DNA from: Pseudomonadota bacterium
GTDB lineage: Bacteria > Pseudomonadota > Gammaproteobacteria > Thiotrichales > Thiotrichaceae
DNA length: 64,000 nucleotides
Assembly (NCBI GenBank): GCA_002747455.1
Contig: PDPG01000043.1
Coordinates: 1-64,000, forward strand
Direction: 5' to 3'
Below, piece after piece: positions 45,928 to 55,151 of the stretch (position 1 is its first letter; each line of letters opens with the position of its first letter). The notes under the pieces were generated by a model that was not told where the DNA came from, made no database searches, and saw only the letters and a program-made list of their open reading frames with translations. The position numbers were made by a program, and so were the translations under genes.

Positions 45928-46682
45928 CAGTCATGCCAATGCTGCTCAATCCACTTGGTTGGTCGGACATGTCGATACCACTTTGTTGTGATGCCCGCGA
46001 TTGCTTCATCTGGGTCTGGATGCCCGTGAAAAATAATGACCTTCGCTTCGGGCGGTATTTTGGCCGTTAAAAAGTAATTGAGGGGCCAAGGGTACATGCA
46101 ATGATATTTAAAGCTGGGGCACCACTGCTCTGGCCAGAATTTCAACTTTCCCAGTTTATTGACTTCTGTCGACAGATAAGCCTGTTCATTGCGGTGTGTC
46201 GCTTGAATAGCAGTAAAATTACTTCTGAACTTATCCAGAATGGGCTGCAATTCGCCAATTCTAAAGCGATAAACAGATGAGTTACCGATCTTCTTGCGCT
46301 TGAGTTTTTCGTCTTTGATAATGGCAAACTCGGCGGGGAAGCTGAAAAGCTCATCAATGTTGCTTACAATCACTACGTCTAGGTCGAGGAACAGTGCTTC
46401 TCCGGTGAGCCCTCCCAGATTTTCTTGCAATGTGCTGAGTTTATTCCAACCTCTCTCAGGTGCATCAGACGGTAGATCTAACGATGGTAATGGCTGGGTA
46501 TTGACCTGAGAAGTAATGCCCTCATCGTCATCTGTAAAGCAAGTCATTTGGAAAGGAATGGTCAGGTTTCTGGAAACCATGCCATACAGCTTGTTAACGT
46601 AGTCAGCGCCGTACTTATCCCCCCATTTCATACAAATAATGTTTACTGGGGAGGCTTGTGTGGCATCAGCGTGATGATTCAT
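45927..46682 (-). CDS. Glycosyltransferase with DxD motif (GT-A-like)
   Basis: 251 residues from ATG 46682 (the frame extends four codons to a TTG). VNIICMKWGDKYGADYVNKL opens a Rossmann-like strand, and a D-L-D motif (EALFLDLDVVIVSNIDELF, near residue 100) fits the metal/nucleotide-sugar site of GT-A enzymes. C-terminal conserved-looking FHGHPDPDEAI contains a His-x-His that could bind the metal. Probably a cytoplasmic sugar transferase for surface polysaccharide. The stop codon is supplied by the MITE-like element, so the true C-terminus may have been altered. It is downstream of lptG on the same strand. Confidence 0.75.
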   Translation of the reverse strand: MNHHADATQASPVNIICMKWGDKYGADYVNKLYGMVSRNLTIPFQMTCFTDDDEGITSQVNTQPLPSLDLPSDAPERGWNKLSTLQENLGGLTGEALFLDLDVVIVSNIDELFSFPAEFAIIKDEKLKRKKIGNSSVYRFRIGELQPILDKFRSNFTAIQATHRNEQAYLSTEVNKLGKLKFWPEQWCPSFKYHCMYPWPLNYFLTAKIPPEAKVIIFHGHPDPDEAIAGITTKWYRHVRPTKWIEQHWHD

Positions 46683-46711
46683 ATCAATATGCAAATTTCT
46701 TGTCCGGTGGC

Positions 46712-47776
46712 CTAACGAACTCTGTTTAGATAAAAAATACTAATGCTCACAAAGAGCACTGCCGGGGCGAACGCACTTACGATGGGAGCAGCACCATAAG
46801 TACTGCCCAGCTGATTCAATACTTTATTAATCAGAAAAAATGCAATGCCTGCAAGAATTCCAATAAAAACTCGTTGCCCCGCACCACCTCGACGTTGTGA
46901 GCCAAATAAAAAAGGCATTGCCAGCAGTAACATGACCAGCGCGGATATTGGTGCGGAAAAGCGTTTCCAGTAAGCCAACTCGAATCCATCAGTTTTCAGG
47001 CCATTTAAGCGTTGGTATTCTATCAACTCTGACAGTTCGGTGATAGAAAGTTGTTCAGGCTTAACTGAGCTCATGTCAATGAGTTTGGGGTTTAGTAAGT
47101 CAGGATCAATTACCTTGTCGGTAAATGTGTTTGTGATGCCGTTATCACCAAAGGTTTTGGTAGTCATTGCGCTGACTTCCCAGCCCTTCGGTACTTTATT
47201 CACTGCTTCAATATGTGTTTGGGATTTAAGGCCACTGTAGTTTTCCCGAATGGTGTAGATATTAACATCTGACAGTTTGCTCTCAGACCATACCTGACCG
47301 ATGTGAATGATTCGGTTTTGATCTTTTACCCACAGGCTGCCGCCGCTTACCATCACCATATTTTTATTACTGAGTAATGATTTAAAATTTCGTCCGGCCA
47401 AGTCCGCTTTTGGTACAACGTATTCACCAAGAAGAAACACCATGACGGCTGTAATGGCGCCAAGTTTTAATACAGAATAAATAATATTGGCGATGGAAAT
47501 ACCCGCAGCCCGCATGGCAATAAACTCGGAATGAGCGGCAAGGTTGCCAAGCCCTAGCAGGGTGCCAATAAGCATGGCGGTGGGAAATAATTCATACAAA
47601 CGCCCCGGAATGGAGTAGCTCAGGTAGATAAGGGCCTGCAGGCTACTGTAATGCTCACCGATGTCTTCCGCTTCATTGATAAAGTCAAAAAAGATCACCA
47701 GCACGGTTAAGGCAAACCAAGCCATGATCAACCCCATAAAGGTGGACTTCCATAGATAGCGATCCAGGATACTCAT
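46712..47776 (-). CDS. lptG: LPS export ABC transporter permease LptG
   Basis: 354 residues from ATG 47776, whose TGA overlap with lptF (ATGA) supports this start over the longer frame to 47845. Six TM helices in two groups of three flank a periplasmic beta-jellyroll domain. LptF, LptG and LptB2 form the inner-membrane complex that extracts LPS and feeds it to LptC and the trans-envelope bridge. The start MSILDRYLWKSTFMGLIMAW is typical. Confidence 0.94.
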   Translation of the reverse strand: MSILDRYLWKSTFMGLIMAWFALTVLVIFFDFINEAEDIGEHYSSLQALIYLSYSIPGRLYELFPTAMLIGTLLGLGNLAAHSEFIAMRAAGISIANIIYSVLKLGAITAVMVFLLGEYVVPKADLAGRNFKSLLSNKNMVMVSGGSLWVKDQNRIIHIGQVWSESKLSDVNIYTIRENYSGLKSQTHIEAVNKVPKGWEVSAMTTKTFGDNGITNTFTDKVIDPDLLNPKLIDMSSVKPEQLSITELSELIEYQRLNGLKTDGFELAYWKRFSAPISALVMLLLAMPFLFGSQRRGGAGQRVFIGILAGIAFFLINKVLNQLGSTYGAAPIVSAFAPAVLFVSISIFYLNRVR

Positions 47777-48840
47777 TGCGATCTCCCATAGCGTCGCCAT
47801 ACTAGGATCAAAGCGAGAAAGATGAACGGAATATGCACCCACCATAAGCCAACGACTGATGGAATTTTGCCATCTTCCAACAAAGACTTTCCGGTGATCA
47901 GCAGATTGGCGTACAGTGCGTAGAGCAGGATACCGATGGCAAGTTTGCCAAAGCGCCCCTGTCTTGGTGTGGTGTAGCTGAGTGGAAACGCCAGTAGTGC
48001 CATGATGGGGGCGGATAGAATAACCCCGAAGCGCCAGTGAAGCTCGGCTTGTTTCTCAATGTCGCTGGTTCGGAGTAATGATAATGTTGGTTCGGCACTG
48101 AGTTCTTGGCGAGTGCTAGTCGCCAGTGCTGGAACACGAATGCCATGTTCAGAGAACGTGAACGTCGTGTAGGAGTTATCCTGCTTATTCAGGTCGTAAC
48201 GGCTGCCGTTGTTAATTTGTAGTACCCGCTGCCCACTGGATTGATCGATAAATAATAATGCCTGTTCCGCCATCATCACTTGTGTCCCATGATGATTCTC
48301 GGTTTGCATAAAGAACTTTTTCATCACGACATTCTTTTCATCAAGTGTCTCAACAAAGATGGTGAACGTTTTGCCGCCGGAGCGACTATGCATAAACTCA
48401 CCCACCGGGATACCGGACGACTCAGGGCGTTGCTTAATTTCGTTGGTGATACTTTGACGTGACTGCTCTAAAGAGGGCAGGGTATTTAACACTAACACTG
48501 CCAATATAATCGTTACTGGCAGCAACAGTAGGAAGATTGATTTAAAAAATTGACTGGGGCCAATGCCCGACGCGTGCAGTGCGGCGACTTCGTTGTCCCG
48601 ATACATTCGGCCAAGCGCCAGCATGATACCAATCAGTAGAGCAATTGGAGCCAGCTGTATGGCGCCTTTTACCGAGCCAATAAAGACCAATATCGCCAGC
48701 ACATCACTGGGCAACTGACCATCACTCACGTCACCAAGCAGGCGTGCAACGGTGTTACCCACAATGATCAACAGCAGAACCAGCAGCGTCGCAATGAACG
48801 CCTGTAGCATCTCTTTGATCAGGTAGCGATTCAGAATCAT
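47773..48840 (-). CDS. lptF: LPS export ABC transporter permease LptF
   Basis: 355 residues with the same layout as LptG: TM groups near 15-120 and 265-350 around a periplasmic domain. ILNRYLIKEMLQAFIATLLV is the characteristic start and GRMYRDNEVAALHASGIGPS the coupling-helix region contacting LptB. It overlaps lptG by four bases. Confidence 0.95.
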   Translation of the reverse strand: MILNRYLIKEMLQAFIATLLVLLLIIVGNTVARLLGDVSDGQLPSDVLAILVFIGSVKGAIQLAPIALLIGIMLALGRMYRDNEVAALHASGIGPSQFFKSIFLLLLPVTIILAVLVLNTLPSLEQSRQSITNEIKQRPESSGIPVGEFMHSRSGGKTFTIFVETLDEKNVVMKKFFMQTENHHGTQVMMAEQALLFIDQSSGQRVLQINNGSRYDLNKQDNSYTTFTFSEHGIRVPALATSTRQELSAEPTLSLLRTSDIEKQAELHWRFGVILSAPIMALLAFPLSYTTPRQGRFGKLAIGILLYALYANLLITGKSLLEDGKIPSVVGLWWVHIPFIFLALILVWRRYGRSQ

Positions 48841-48865
48841 TTAATTTGCACACCGTGGCGGAGTG

Positions 48866-49768
48866 TCACTGATAAATATCAATGCCATCAATTTTACAGC
48901 CTTTATAGCGTTTATGCGTCCACAAGTATTGCTCTGGAAATGCGGATATCTGTTGTTCGATAATCTGGTTTATGCGCATCGTATCACGGTAAGCGTCTCC
49001 ACCCGGGAAATCTTCCAGAGCGGGCATGATATGCAACGTGTAGCCGGGCTGCTCGGTTTCGCTCCGAGTACAAAATATTGGAATGACAATGGCATTCGAT
49101 AATTTAGCCAGCCGTGATGTGGCTGGGTTTGTCGGCGCCTCGACCCCAAAGAACGGTACCATTAAATGATGTTTACCCCGAAAGTTTTGATCGGGGGCAT
49201 ACCATACAGCAGTGCCTTGCTTTAAGGTACGAACCATGTCCCGAATATTGTTTTTAGCGATGGTTTTGCCAAAATTAGCCTCACGCTGTCGGGTGCTGAT
49301 TGTGTTCAGTAATGGGTTTTGGTGTGGGCGAAATACAAAACAAGAGTCAAGTCTGTCCGCGATAATACTTCCGCTAACCTCAAGACTGGTAAAGTGGCTG
49401 CTTAGAAAAATAATGGGTCGCTTTGTGGCTAGTGCGGCATCCAAGTGCATTATGCCTTCAATGTGAGAAAGGGCGATTAATGCATCACGTCTTCCCCACC
49501 AACTAAACGATGCATCCAGCAAGCCTTTAGCCAGCGAAATAAAGTGTGCTTTGCAAAGGTGTTGGCGTTCTTGCTCTGTGTACTCGGGGAATGCGATGGC
49601 AAGATTGGTCATACAAACCTGACGCCGTCGTGTCAATGAAGCATATAGTAAACGTCCGGCGGCAGAACCAATGTGCATCTGCCAACGCCACGGTAATTGG
49701 CTGATCAGCCATAAAGTGCCGATACCAATCCAGCTCGGCCAGTATTTTGGGTGCAAGTACTGAGTCAT
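48866..49768 (-). CDS. Lipid A late acyltransferase (LpxL/HtrB family)
   Basis: 300 residues from ATG 49768 (four codons inside a frame opened by TTG). One N-terminal membrane helix and the acyltransferase motif H-x4-E appear as SSHFTSLEVSG near residue 123; the substrate-binding block is TAVWYAPDQNFRGKHHLMVPF (core DQNFRGKHH). These enzymes add the secondary acyl chain (laurate, myristate or palmitoleate) to Kdo2-lipid IVA. Length and motif order fit LpxL/LpxP better than LpxM, but chain specificity cannot be read. It lies just upstream of lptF-lptG on the same strand. Confidence 0.88.
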   Translation of the reverse strand: MTQYLHPKYWPSWIGIGTLWLISQLPWRWQMHIGSAAGRLLYASLTRRRQVCMTNLAIAFPEYTEQERQHLCKAHFISLAKGLLDASFSWWGRRDALIALSHIEGIMHLDAALATKRPIIFLSSHFTSLEVSGSIIADRLDSCFVFRPHQNPLLNTISTRQREANFGKTIAKNNIRDMVRTLKQGTAVWYAPDQNFRGKHHLMVPFFGVEAPTNPATSRLAKLSNAIVIPIFCTRSETEQPGYTLHIMPALEDFPGGDAYRDTMRINQIIEQQISAFPEQYLWTHKRYKGCKIDGIDIYQ

Positions 49769-49844
49769 GTGATGCGGCAATTAAAACGATACTGAAGCAT
49801 ACACCGTCACCAATTTGAACTCTATCTTAATTGAGTGATGCTTC

Positions 49845-50546
49845 TCAAAGATCCATGCTTTTCTGGCGTTCGTAGTCTGCCATGATTTTTTTAACATAAT
49901 CTCGGGTTTCACGATAGGGTGGAATTCCGCCATACCGTTCCACTTTACCGGGACCTGCATTATAGGCTGCCAAAGCAAACTTCGTGTTGCCATTAAATCT
50001 CTTTAACATGTGCGAAAGGTATTTAACGCCGCCACGAATGTTTTGTTCCGGGTTCCAAGGATCTTTAATGTTTAAGTGTGATGCAGTGGCTGGCATTAGC
50101 TGCATTAAACCGATAGCACCTGCCCGTGATAATGCCTTTTCGTTAAAGCAAGACTCTTGTTTAACGACTGAGTAGATCAGCGCCTCTTCGACACCATACT
50201 TTGCCGCGTAAGCACGAATGATATTTTTGTAAATCTTTCTTTGTTGGTTCATATAAGACGGGTTTGCACACTGGTAAAGCATCCTGGTGCTGCCTTTTGA
50301 CTGATGGGCATACTTTTTACGTGCAGCCTGACTAGTTAATGCCTTTCGTACAGACTTGGGCTTACTGCGTGTTTTGTAGACTTTAACCAGTCGGTAACTC
50401 TTATCGTGAATCCGTTTGTCAGTCAGAATACGTTCACCGTTAGCACCGTGATAGGCATACACATCCGCAGCAACAGCGTCCGTTAAAAATAAGTGACTGC
50501 CAAGTAGTGTCGCAATAGTGGTCAGCTTGGTTAGGGATGGTTTCAT
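49845..50546 (-). CDS. DUF4124 / SLT lytic transglycosylase
   Basis: 233 residues from ATG 50546, chosen because a signal peptide follows (LTKLTTIATLLGSHLFLTDA, cleaved near AVAA-DVYAY); the frame is open 26 codons further. The mature N-terminus is a short DUF4124-like module (VYAYHGANGERILTDKR) and the C-terminal 140 residues an SLT domain with catalytic Glu in SVVKQESCFNEKAL, then GAIGLMQLMPATA and AAYNAGPGKVERY. It cleaves peptidoglycan and is smaller than Slt70. No clear ribosome-binding site is seen. Confidence 0.88.
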   Translation of the reverse strand: MKPSLTKLTTIATLLGSHLFLTDAVAADVYAYHGANGERILTDKRIHDKSYRLVKVYKTRSKPKSVRKALTSQAARKKYAHQSKGSTRMLYQCANPSYMNQQRKIYKNIIRAYAAKYGVEEALIYSVVKQESCFNEKALSRAGAIGLMQLMPATASHLNIKDPWNPEQNIRGGVKYLSHMLKRFNGNTKFALAAYNAGPGKVERYGGIPPYRETRDYVKKIMADYERQKSMDL

Positions 50547-51014
50547 GGGTAGTGACACGCATGTACTCCGGAGCTTAGCAGCCGTTATCGATATCTGGAG
50601 AGGGCCGTCGAGGCGGTGAAGCACAAACTTCCTCTATAGTTTTTATTATGCTTTGGTGGGGAAACCAAAGTGGTTATGGCAAATGAGGATAAAATGTCGG
50701 GTGAGTTTTGACCAGTACCACTTGACGGGTGGTGTCTGTCTCTAAATTTATGCCGTGTTTCTGTTTCAGGTGGAATTTACCCTGCCGGGCCAATAGTCTG
50801 GAACGGTGACCAGTATTCACATGGCTCTGGTCGGCTTTGTTTGTAGGTACTCACAAGGATGTGAGGCCTGCAATCCCTCTGGGGGTATCCGCAGATGCCC
50901 CCTTTTTAGGTGTGCCACCTACGGCGTACTGTATTGGCAGGCACCATTCTGGTACAGGTGTTGCTGACCAGATGCCGGCATGGATATGCCCCAGGTTTTT
51001 GGTAACTCTATCCG
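50547..51014. other. Long intergenic region between pilD and the SLT gene
   Basis: 468 bp with no supported protein gene on either strand (a 62-codon plus-strand frame at 50837-51025 looks non-coding). Its right two thirds are rich in paired complementary words, given as a separate candidate RNA. A possible sigma-70 -35 (TTGACG, about 50724) and a T-rich -10 lie upstream of them on the plus strand. Confidence 0.5.
50783..50980 (+). ncRNA. Candidate structured RNA with competing helices (family not recognised)
   Basis: Complementary pairs seen by eye: TGCCGG 50783-50788 with CCGGCA 50975-50980; CTGGTCGGC 50827-50835 with GCTGACCAG 50963-50971, including one G-U pair that would be an A-C mismatch on the other strand; GTAGGT 50843-50848 with ACCTAC 50917-50922; hairpins CTCAC/GTGAG 50850-50865 and GGGGG/CCCCC 50881-50902 (followed by five T, so also a possible terminator). 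GACCAG at 50808 can compete with 50966 for the same CTGGTC at 50827. Roughly 200 nt. Not recognisable as 6S, tmRNA, SRP or RNase P RNA. Confidence 0.3.
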
Positions 51015-51896
51015 TCAAAGCTTAAAATACGCCATCATGCCATTGACAATATCGTCCCGCCAGAGCAGGCTGATCAACCCGGCCAATGCTAGCCAAGGCC
51101 CGTAAGGAATCGGTTGGCTGTCTTTTCGTTGCTGGATTTTCATCATCGTAATGCCAACAACAGCACCTAATAATGCAGAAGCAAAAATCGTGAATGGCAG
51201 AATTTGCCAGCCTCCCCATGCACCAATAGCGGCAAGGATTTTAAAGTCACCATAGCCCATGCCGTCTTTGCCGGTTACTAAACGAAATAGTTGAAATATA
51301 CTCCACAGCGACATATAGCCGATAACAGCCCCAAGAACTGCACTGTGTAAGCTGACAAACATACCATTTAGGTTAAATAATAAACCTAACCACATGAGTG
51401 GCAGTGTCAGGCTGTCTGGCAGTAGCATGGTCTTTGCATCAATCATGCCTAGCGTGATCAGTGTCCAGGCGAACAGCAGCATCGCAGCCATTGGCCAGCA
51501 GTAGCCAAACTTCCACGCTATAAACATAGAAATTGCTGCTGTCAGAGCTTCGACAATAGGATATTGCTTGGAGATCTTGGTCTTACACCCTTTGCATTTG
51601 CCTCTTTGTATGAGGTAACTCAGTATCGGGATATTTTCTATAGCAGAGATCTGGTGGCCACAAGTAGGACATCTTGATCGAGGTATGAACAGATTGAACC
51701 GCTCCAGTGTTTCAGGAATGTAGTCAGGATTGTCTGCGTTCATGTGTGCTTTACATTCTGCATCCCATTCACGTTGCATCATAATGGGAATGCGATAAAT
51801 GGCTGCATTTAAAAAGCTGCCAATTAATAATGAAAAAATCCCCACTACCGAAATCAAAAACCATGGGTTTTGCTCAAGGATCGCAAGTAGTTGCAT
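51015..51896 (-). CDS. pilD: Prepilin peptidase PilD
   Basis: 293 residues. PilD cleaves and N-methylates type IV prepilins and usually type II pseudopilins too. The cytoplasmic zinc-binding Cys pairs CPTCGH and CKGCKTK are intact, and the aspartate-protease motif GYGD (DGMGYGDFKILAAIGAW core) with the first catalytic Asp in MIDAKTMLLPD is present. Seven to eight TM helices. It would also process the GspK encoded in this window. Confidence 0.95.
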   Translation of the reverse strand: MQLLAILEQNPWFLISVVGIFSLLIGSFLNAAIYRIPIMMQREWDAECKAHMNADNPDYIPETLERFNLFIPRSRCPTCGHQISAIENIPILSYLIQRGKCKGCKTKISKQYPIVEALTAAISMFIAWKFGYCWPMAAMLLFAWTLITLGMIDAKTMLLPDSLTLPLMWLGLLFNLNGMFVSLHSAVLGAVIGYMSLWSIFQLFRLVTGKDGMGYGDFKILAAIGAWGGWQILPFTIFASALLGAVVGITMMKIQQRKDSQPIPYGPWLALAGLISLLWRDDIVNGMMAYFKL

Positions 51897-51988
51897 GGTA
51901 AGCCCCTGTTTGACGTACTTTACGCCAGCCGTATGTTAAAGCCGTCACCAGTATAATGGCGGCAACGTCGATTGGAAATTGCGTGGTG

Positions 51989-53218
51989 TTAGCCCACAAC
52001 CGCGCCAAGCTTAAAGATGGGAAGATACATGGCAATAACCAAGCCGCCCACAATAACACCCAAAACAGCCATGACTAATGGTTCAATCTGCTTGGATAGA
52101 GTGTCAACCAAGTCATCGACCTGTTCTTCAAAGTAGTCAGCCACTTTGTTAAGCATCTCTTCAAGGCGGCCGGATTCTTCACCGATCTTAGTCATTTGCA
52201 CTACCATGCTTGGAAAGCGCTGAGTGGTTAACATGGATGTATTGAGTTGCACACCTTTGGAGATGTCATCTTTAATCTGTAACGTAGCATTTTGGTACAG
52301 GCGATTGCCGGTACTTCCCGCAACGGAATCCATCGCCTCAACCAGAGGCACACCAGCGGCGAACATCGTTGATAATGTACGGGCAAAACGCGCAACCGCA
52401 GACTTTTCGATGATAACCCCCATCACCGGTATTTTAAGAACCAGAGTATCAATAAATACATTAAATTTTTCGGAGCGTCGTTTGGCTTGAACGAATAAAA
52501 CACCGACAAAGATGATAATCAGTATCGGTTGCCACCAGGAAGATTGTAGCCACTCCGATAGCTCAATAACCCACAGGGTAAAGGCGGGCAGATCTGCACC
52601 AAAGCTTTCGAAAATACTTTTAAACTGTGGAATAACCCAAATTAGCATAATGGCCGACACCACAACTGCCATGATTAATACCATGACAGGATACATCATC
52701 GCTTTTTTTACTTTTGCCTTCATGGATTCGGTTTTTTCTTTGTAGGTAGCAATTTTCTCCAGCATGTCTTCCAGTGAACCAGAGTGCTCGCCGGCTCTGA
52801 CCAAGCTCACAAATAGGTCGTCAAAATGTTTAGGGTGCTTGGACAATGCTGTCGCTAAGTCGGCACCATTTTGAATATCTTGCGTAATTTCCTTGATGAG
52901 TGTTTGCACACTAGCTTTTTCGTGGCCTCGGCCGATCAGATCAAGTGACTGAACCAATGGCACACCTGAGCGCATCATGGCAGTGAGTTGGCGCGCAAAG
53001 TAAGCAATATCAGCCGGAGTGACGCCGGAACCCATTAGGGGTTTGCGTTTTGGCTTGATGTATTTTGGTTGAATCCCACGGCGGCGTAAGGTAGCCCGCA
53101 GCATATTGGCATTCATTGCCTGTTCTTCACCACGCACCTTCACGCCGGCTTTATTTTTTCCTTCCCAGACAAAAGTGGGATGTTCTTTTAGAACGGCTTT
53201 TTTGGTTTCTGTTGTCAT
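51989..53218 (-). CDS. pilC: Type IV pilus platform protein PilC
   Basis: 409 residues, two homologous GspF-type cytoplasmic domains (FARQLTAMMRSGVPLVQSLD and FARTLSTMFAAGVPLVEAMD) each followed by membrane helices, three in all. PilC is the inner-membrane platform on which PilB and PilT act. N-terminal FVWEGKNKAGVKVRGE is typical. It lies five bases from pilB and upstream of pilD. Confidence 0.94.
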   Translation of the reverse strand: MTTETKKAVLKEHPTFVWEGKNKAGVKVRGEEQAMNANMLRATLRRRGIQPKYIKPKRKPLMGSGVTPADIAYFARQLTAMMRSGVPLVQSLDLIGRGHEKASVQTLIKEITQDIQNGADLATALSKHPKHFDDLFVSLVRAGEHSGSLEDMLEKIATYKEKTESMKAKVKKAMMYPVMVLIMAVVVSAIMLIWVIPQFKSIFESFGADLPAFTLWVIELSEWLQSSWWQPILIIIFVGVLFVQAKRRSEKFNVFIDTLVLKIPVMGVIIEKSAVARFARTLSTMFAAGVPLVEAMDSVAGSTGNRLYQNATLQIKDDISKGVQLNTSMLTTQRFPSMVVQMTKIGEESGRLEEMLNKVADYFEEQVDDLVDTLSKQIEPLVMAVLGVIVGGLVIAMYLPIFKLGAVVG

Positions 53219-53223
53219 ACTCG

Positions 53224-54933
53224 TTAATCCTTAGTCACCCGTTCCACTTCTGCCAAAGTCACGATACCCTGACGTACTTTGTCCAAGGCTGATTGCCTTA
53301 AATCATTGATATTTTCTGATTCTGCTAATGCAGCCAATTCGAGTGCATTGCCGTTTTCCATAACCAGCTTTTCCATCGCTGGAGAAATGGGCATAACCTG
53401 ATAAATACCCACACGGCCTTTGTATCCATTAGAGCACTCGCTACAGCCTACGGCCTCATAGATAGTGAGGGACTCTATTTCCTCTTCCTTAAACCCGAGG
53501 TCAATCAAAGTATCACGAGGTATATCCGCTGGTTGTTTACAGTGTTTACACAAGCGTCGTGCCAGACGCTGGGCAACAATTAAATGCACCGTTGATGCAA
53601 TGTTAAATGGGGGAATGCCCATATTTAACAAGCGGGTTAGTGTTTCTGGGGCGCTGTTTGTGTGTAGTGTGGATAAAACCAGGTGGCCCGTTTGCGCCGC
53701 CTTTACCGAGATTTCAGCCGTTTCTAAATCACGAATCTCACCTACCATGATGATGTCAGGGTCTTGGCGAAGAAATGCGCGAAGAGCACTGGAGAAGGTG
53801 AGCCCCACCTTGTCATTAACATTGACCTGATTAATACCCGGCACCTGAATTTCCGCAGGATCTTCAGCGGTAGAAATGTTCTTTTCGGAAGTATTTAGCA
53901 AATTCAGGCAAGCATACAGCGTGACCGTTTTACCGCTTCCGGTTGGCCCGGTTACCAGTATCATGCCATCGGGCTTGGCAATTGCGTTGAGCAGGTCTGC
54001 TTTTTGCTTATCATCAAAACCAAGGTTATCGATACCCAATGCGGCTGTGTCAGAGTCCAGAATACGCAGGACGATCTTTTCGCCATAAAGAGTTGGCAGT
54101 GTGTTCACACGAAAGTCGATGAATTTATCTTCACCGACCTGAAAGTGAATACGCCCATCCTGAGGAATCCGCCGCTCGGAGGAGTTCAGCTCGGCCATGA
54201 CTTTAATGCGTGATGTCATTTTTCGGGCGATACCTTTTGGTGGCATACTCACCACCTGTAAAATACCGTCAATACGATAACGAACACGCAAAATCTTCTC
54301 GTAAGGCTCAATATGAATATCGGATACACCTTTTTTAATCGCGTGTGAGAGTAGTTCATTGACAAACTTGGTGACATCCGTGCTTTCGTCATCCTCTTCT
54401 TCGTCGGGCTTCTGAAGCGTTTCTGTACCAACGACCAGGTCTTGGTTGTGTGCCTGTGATGTAATGGCCATCCCTGTTGCCACTTCTTCGCCACTATCTG
54501 AGCCATAAATAATTTTTCTGAGTTGATCGTGACTGACAATAACGGGCTCTGGAACCAGTTTGGTGTTTACTGTCGCATTATTGAGTTCGTTACTGTAATT
54601 CGGGTCAGAAATGGCAATAATCAGGGCGTTGCCCATGGTAAATAGTGGCACTGCCATTAGCCGCCGCATCATATCTTCTGTTATAAATTCCCTGATTTCA
54701 GCGGGGATGGCGATAGCGTCCAGATCTACAAGGCTGAGGCCAAACTCGTTACTACAGGCAGCTGCCATCTCATTTGGATCAACCAGTTGACGATCCAGCA
54801 AGTAGGTAATGATGGACTGCTTGCGTTCAGTCACATCCTTGACTGCACGGATTGCAATATCCTCATCCAGTTTGCCATCGGTGACAAATTTTTGGACGAT
54901 AGTGGGCAATTTATGTGCGGTACTAGTTGGCAT
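53224..54933 (-). CDS. pilB: Type IV pilus extension ATPase PilB
   Basis: 569 residues from ATG 54933 (the frame runs 14 codons further to 54975; neither start has a clear ribosome-binding site, and homologues start like the shorter form). N-terminal GspE/MshEN domains to about 150, Walker A GPTGSGKTVTL, Asp box region GEIRDLETAEIS, His box TGHLVLSTLHTNSA, and a zinc-binding Cys cluster (CKHCKQP and CSEC). PilB powers pilus extension. First gene of pilB-pilC-pilD; pilA and pilT are not in the window. Confidence 0.94.
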   Translation of the reverse strand: MPTSTAHKLPTIVQKFVTDGKLDEDIAIRAVKDVTERKQSIITYLLDRQLVDPNEMAAACSNEFGLSLVDLDAIAIPAEIREFITEDMMRRLMAVPLFTMGNALIIAISDPNYSNELNNATVNTKLVPEPVIVSHDQLRKIIYGSDSGEEVATGMAITSQAHNQDLVVGTETLQKPDEEEDDESTDVTKFVNELLSHAIKKGVSDIHIEPYEKILRVRYRIDGILQVVSMPPKGIARKMTSRIKVMAELNSSERRIPQDGRIHFQVGEDKFIDFRVNTLPTLYGEKIVLRILDSDTAALGIDNLGFDDKQKADLLNAIAKPDGMILVTGPTGSGKTVTLYACLNLLNTSEKNISTAEDPAEIQVPGINQVNVNDKVGLTFSSALRAFLRQDPDIIMVGEIRDLETAEISVKAAQTGHLVLSTLHTNSAPETLTRLLNMGIPPFNIASTVHLIVAQRLARRLCKHCKQPADIPRDTLIDLGFKEEEIESLTIYEAVGCSECSNGYKGRVGIYQVMPISPAMEKLVMENGNALELAALAESENINDLRQSALDKVRQGIVTLAEVERVTKD

Positions 54934-55151
54934 TTTTGATAATCTTATTTTTTTATTATTGGTTATAGCGGCCATCCTACGATGATTTGGATTAGGGTCA
55001 AAGTCTGGTCAGATAGTCGGTTGTGTGCCGCTGTATGGATAATGTTAGTATGGCAACCTTCTTTACGTTACGGACAGACATAAGTGAATGGGCGAGTCAT
55101 GAAGTGTAATGTGTACATGGTTCTGATTAACGATAAAAAGCTTAGGTATCA

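Noticed and set aside
50783..50980. 6S, tmRNA, SRP or RNase P RNA
   Set aside because: The conserved core words I know for these RNAs are not present; only generic fold-like complementarity is seen.
50837..51025. 62-codon plus-strand frame in the pilD-SLT gap
   Set aside because: Residue composition looks random, it overlaps the end of pilD, has no ribosome-binding site, and lies over the self-complementary region.
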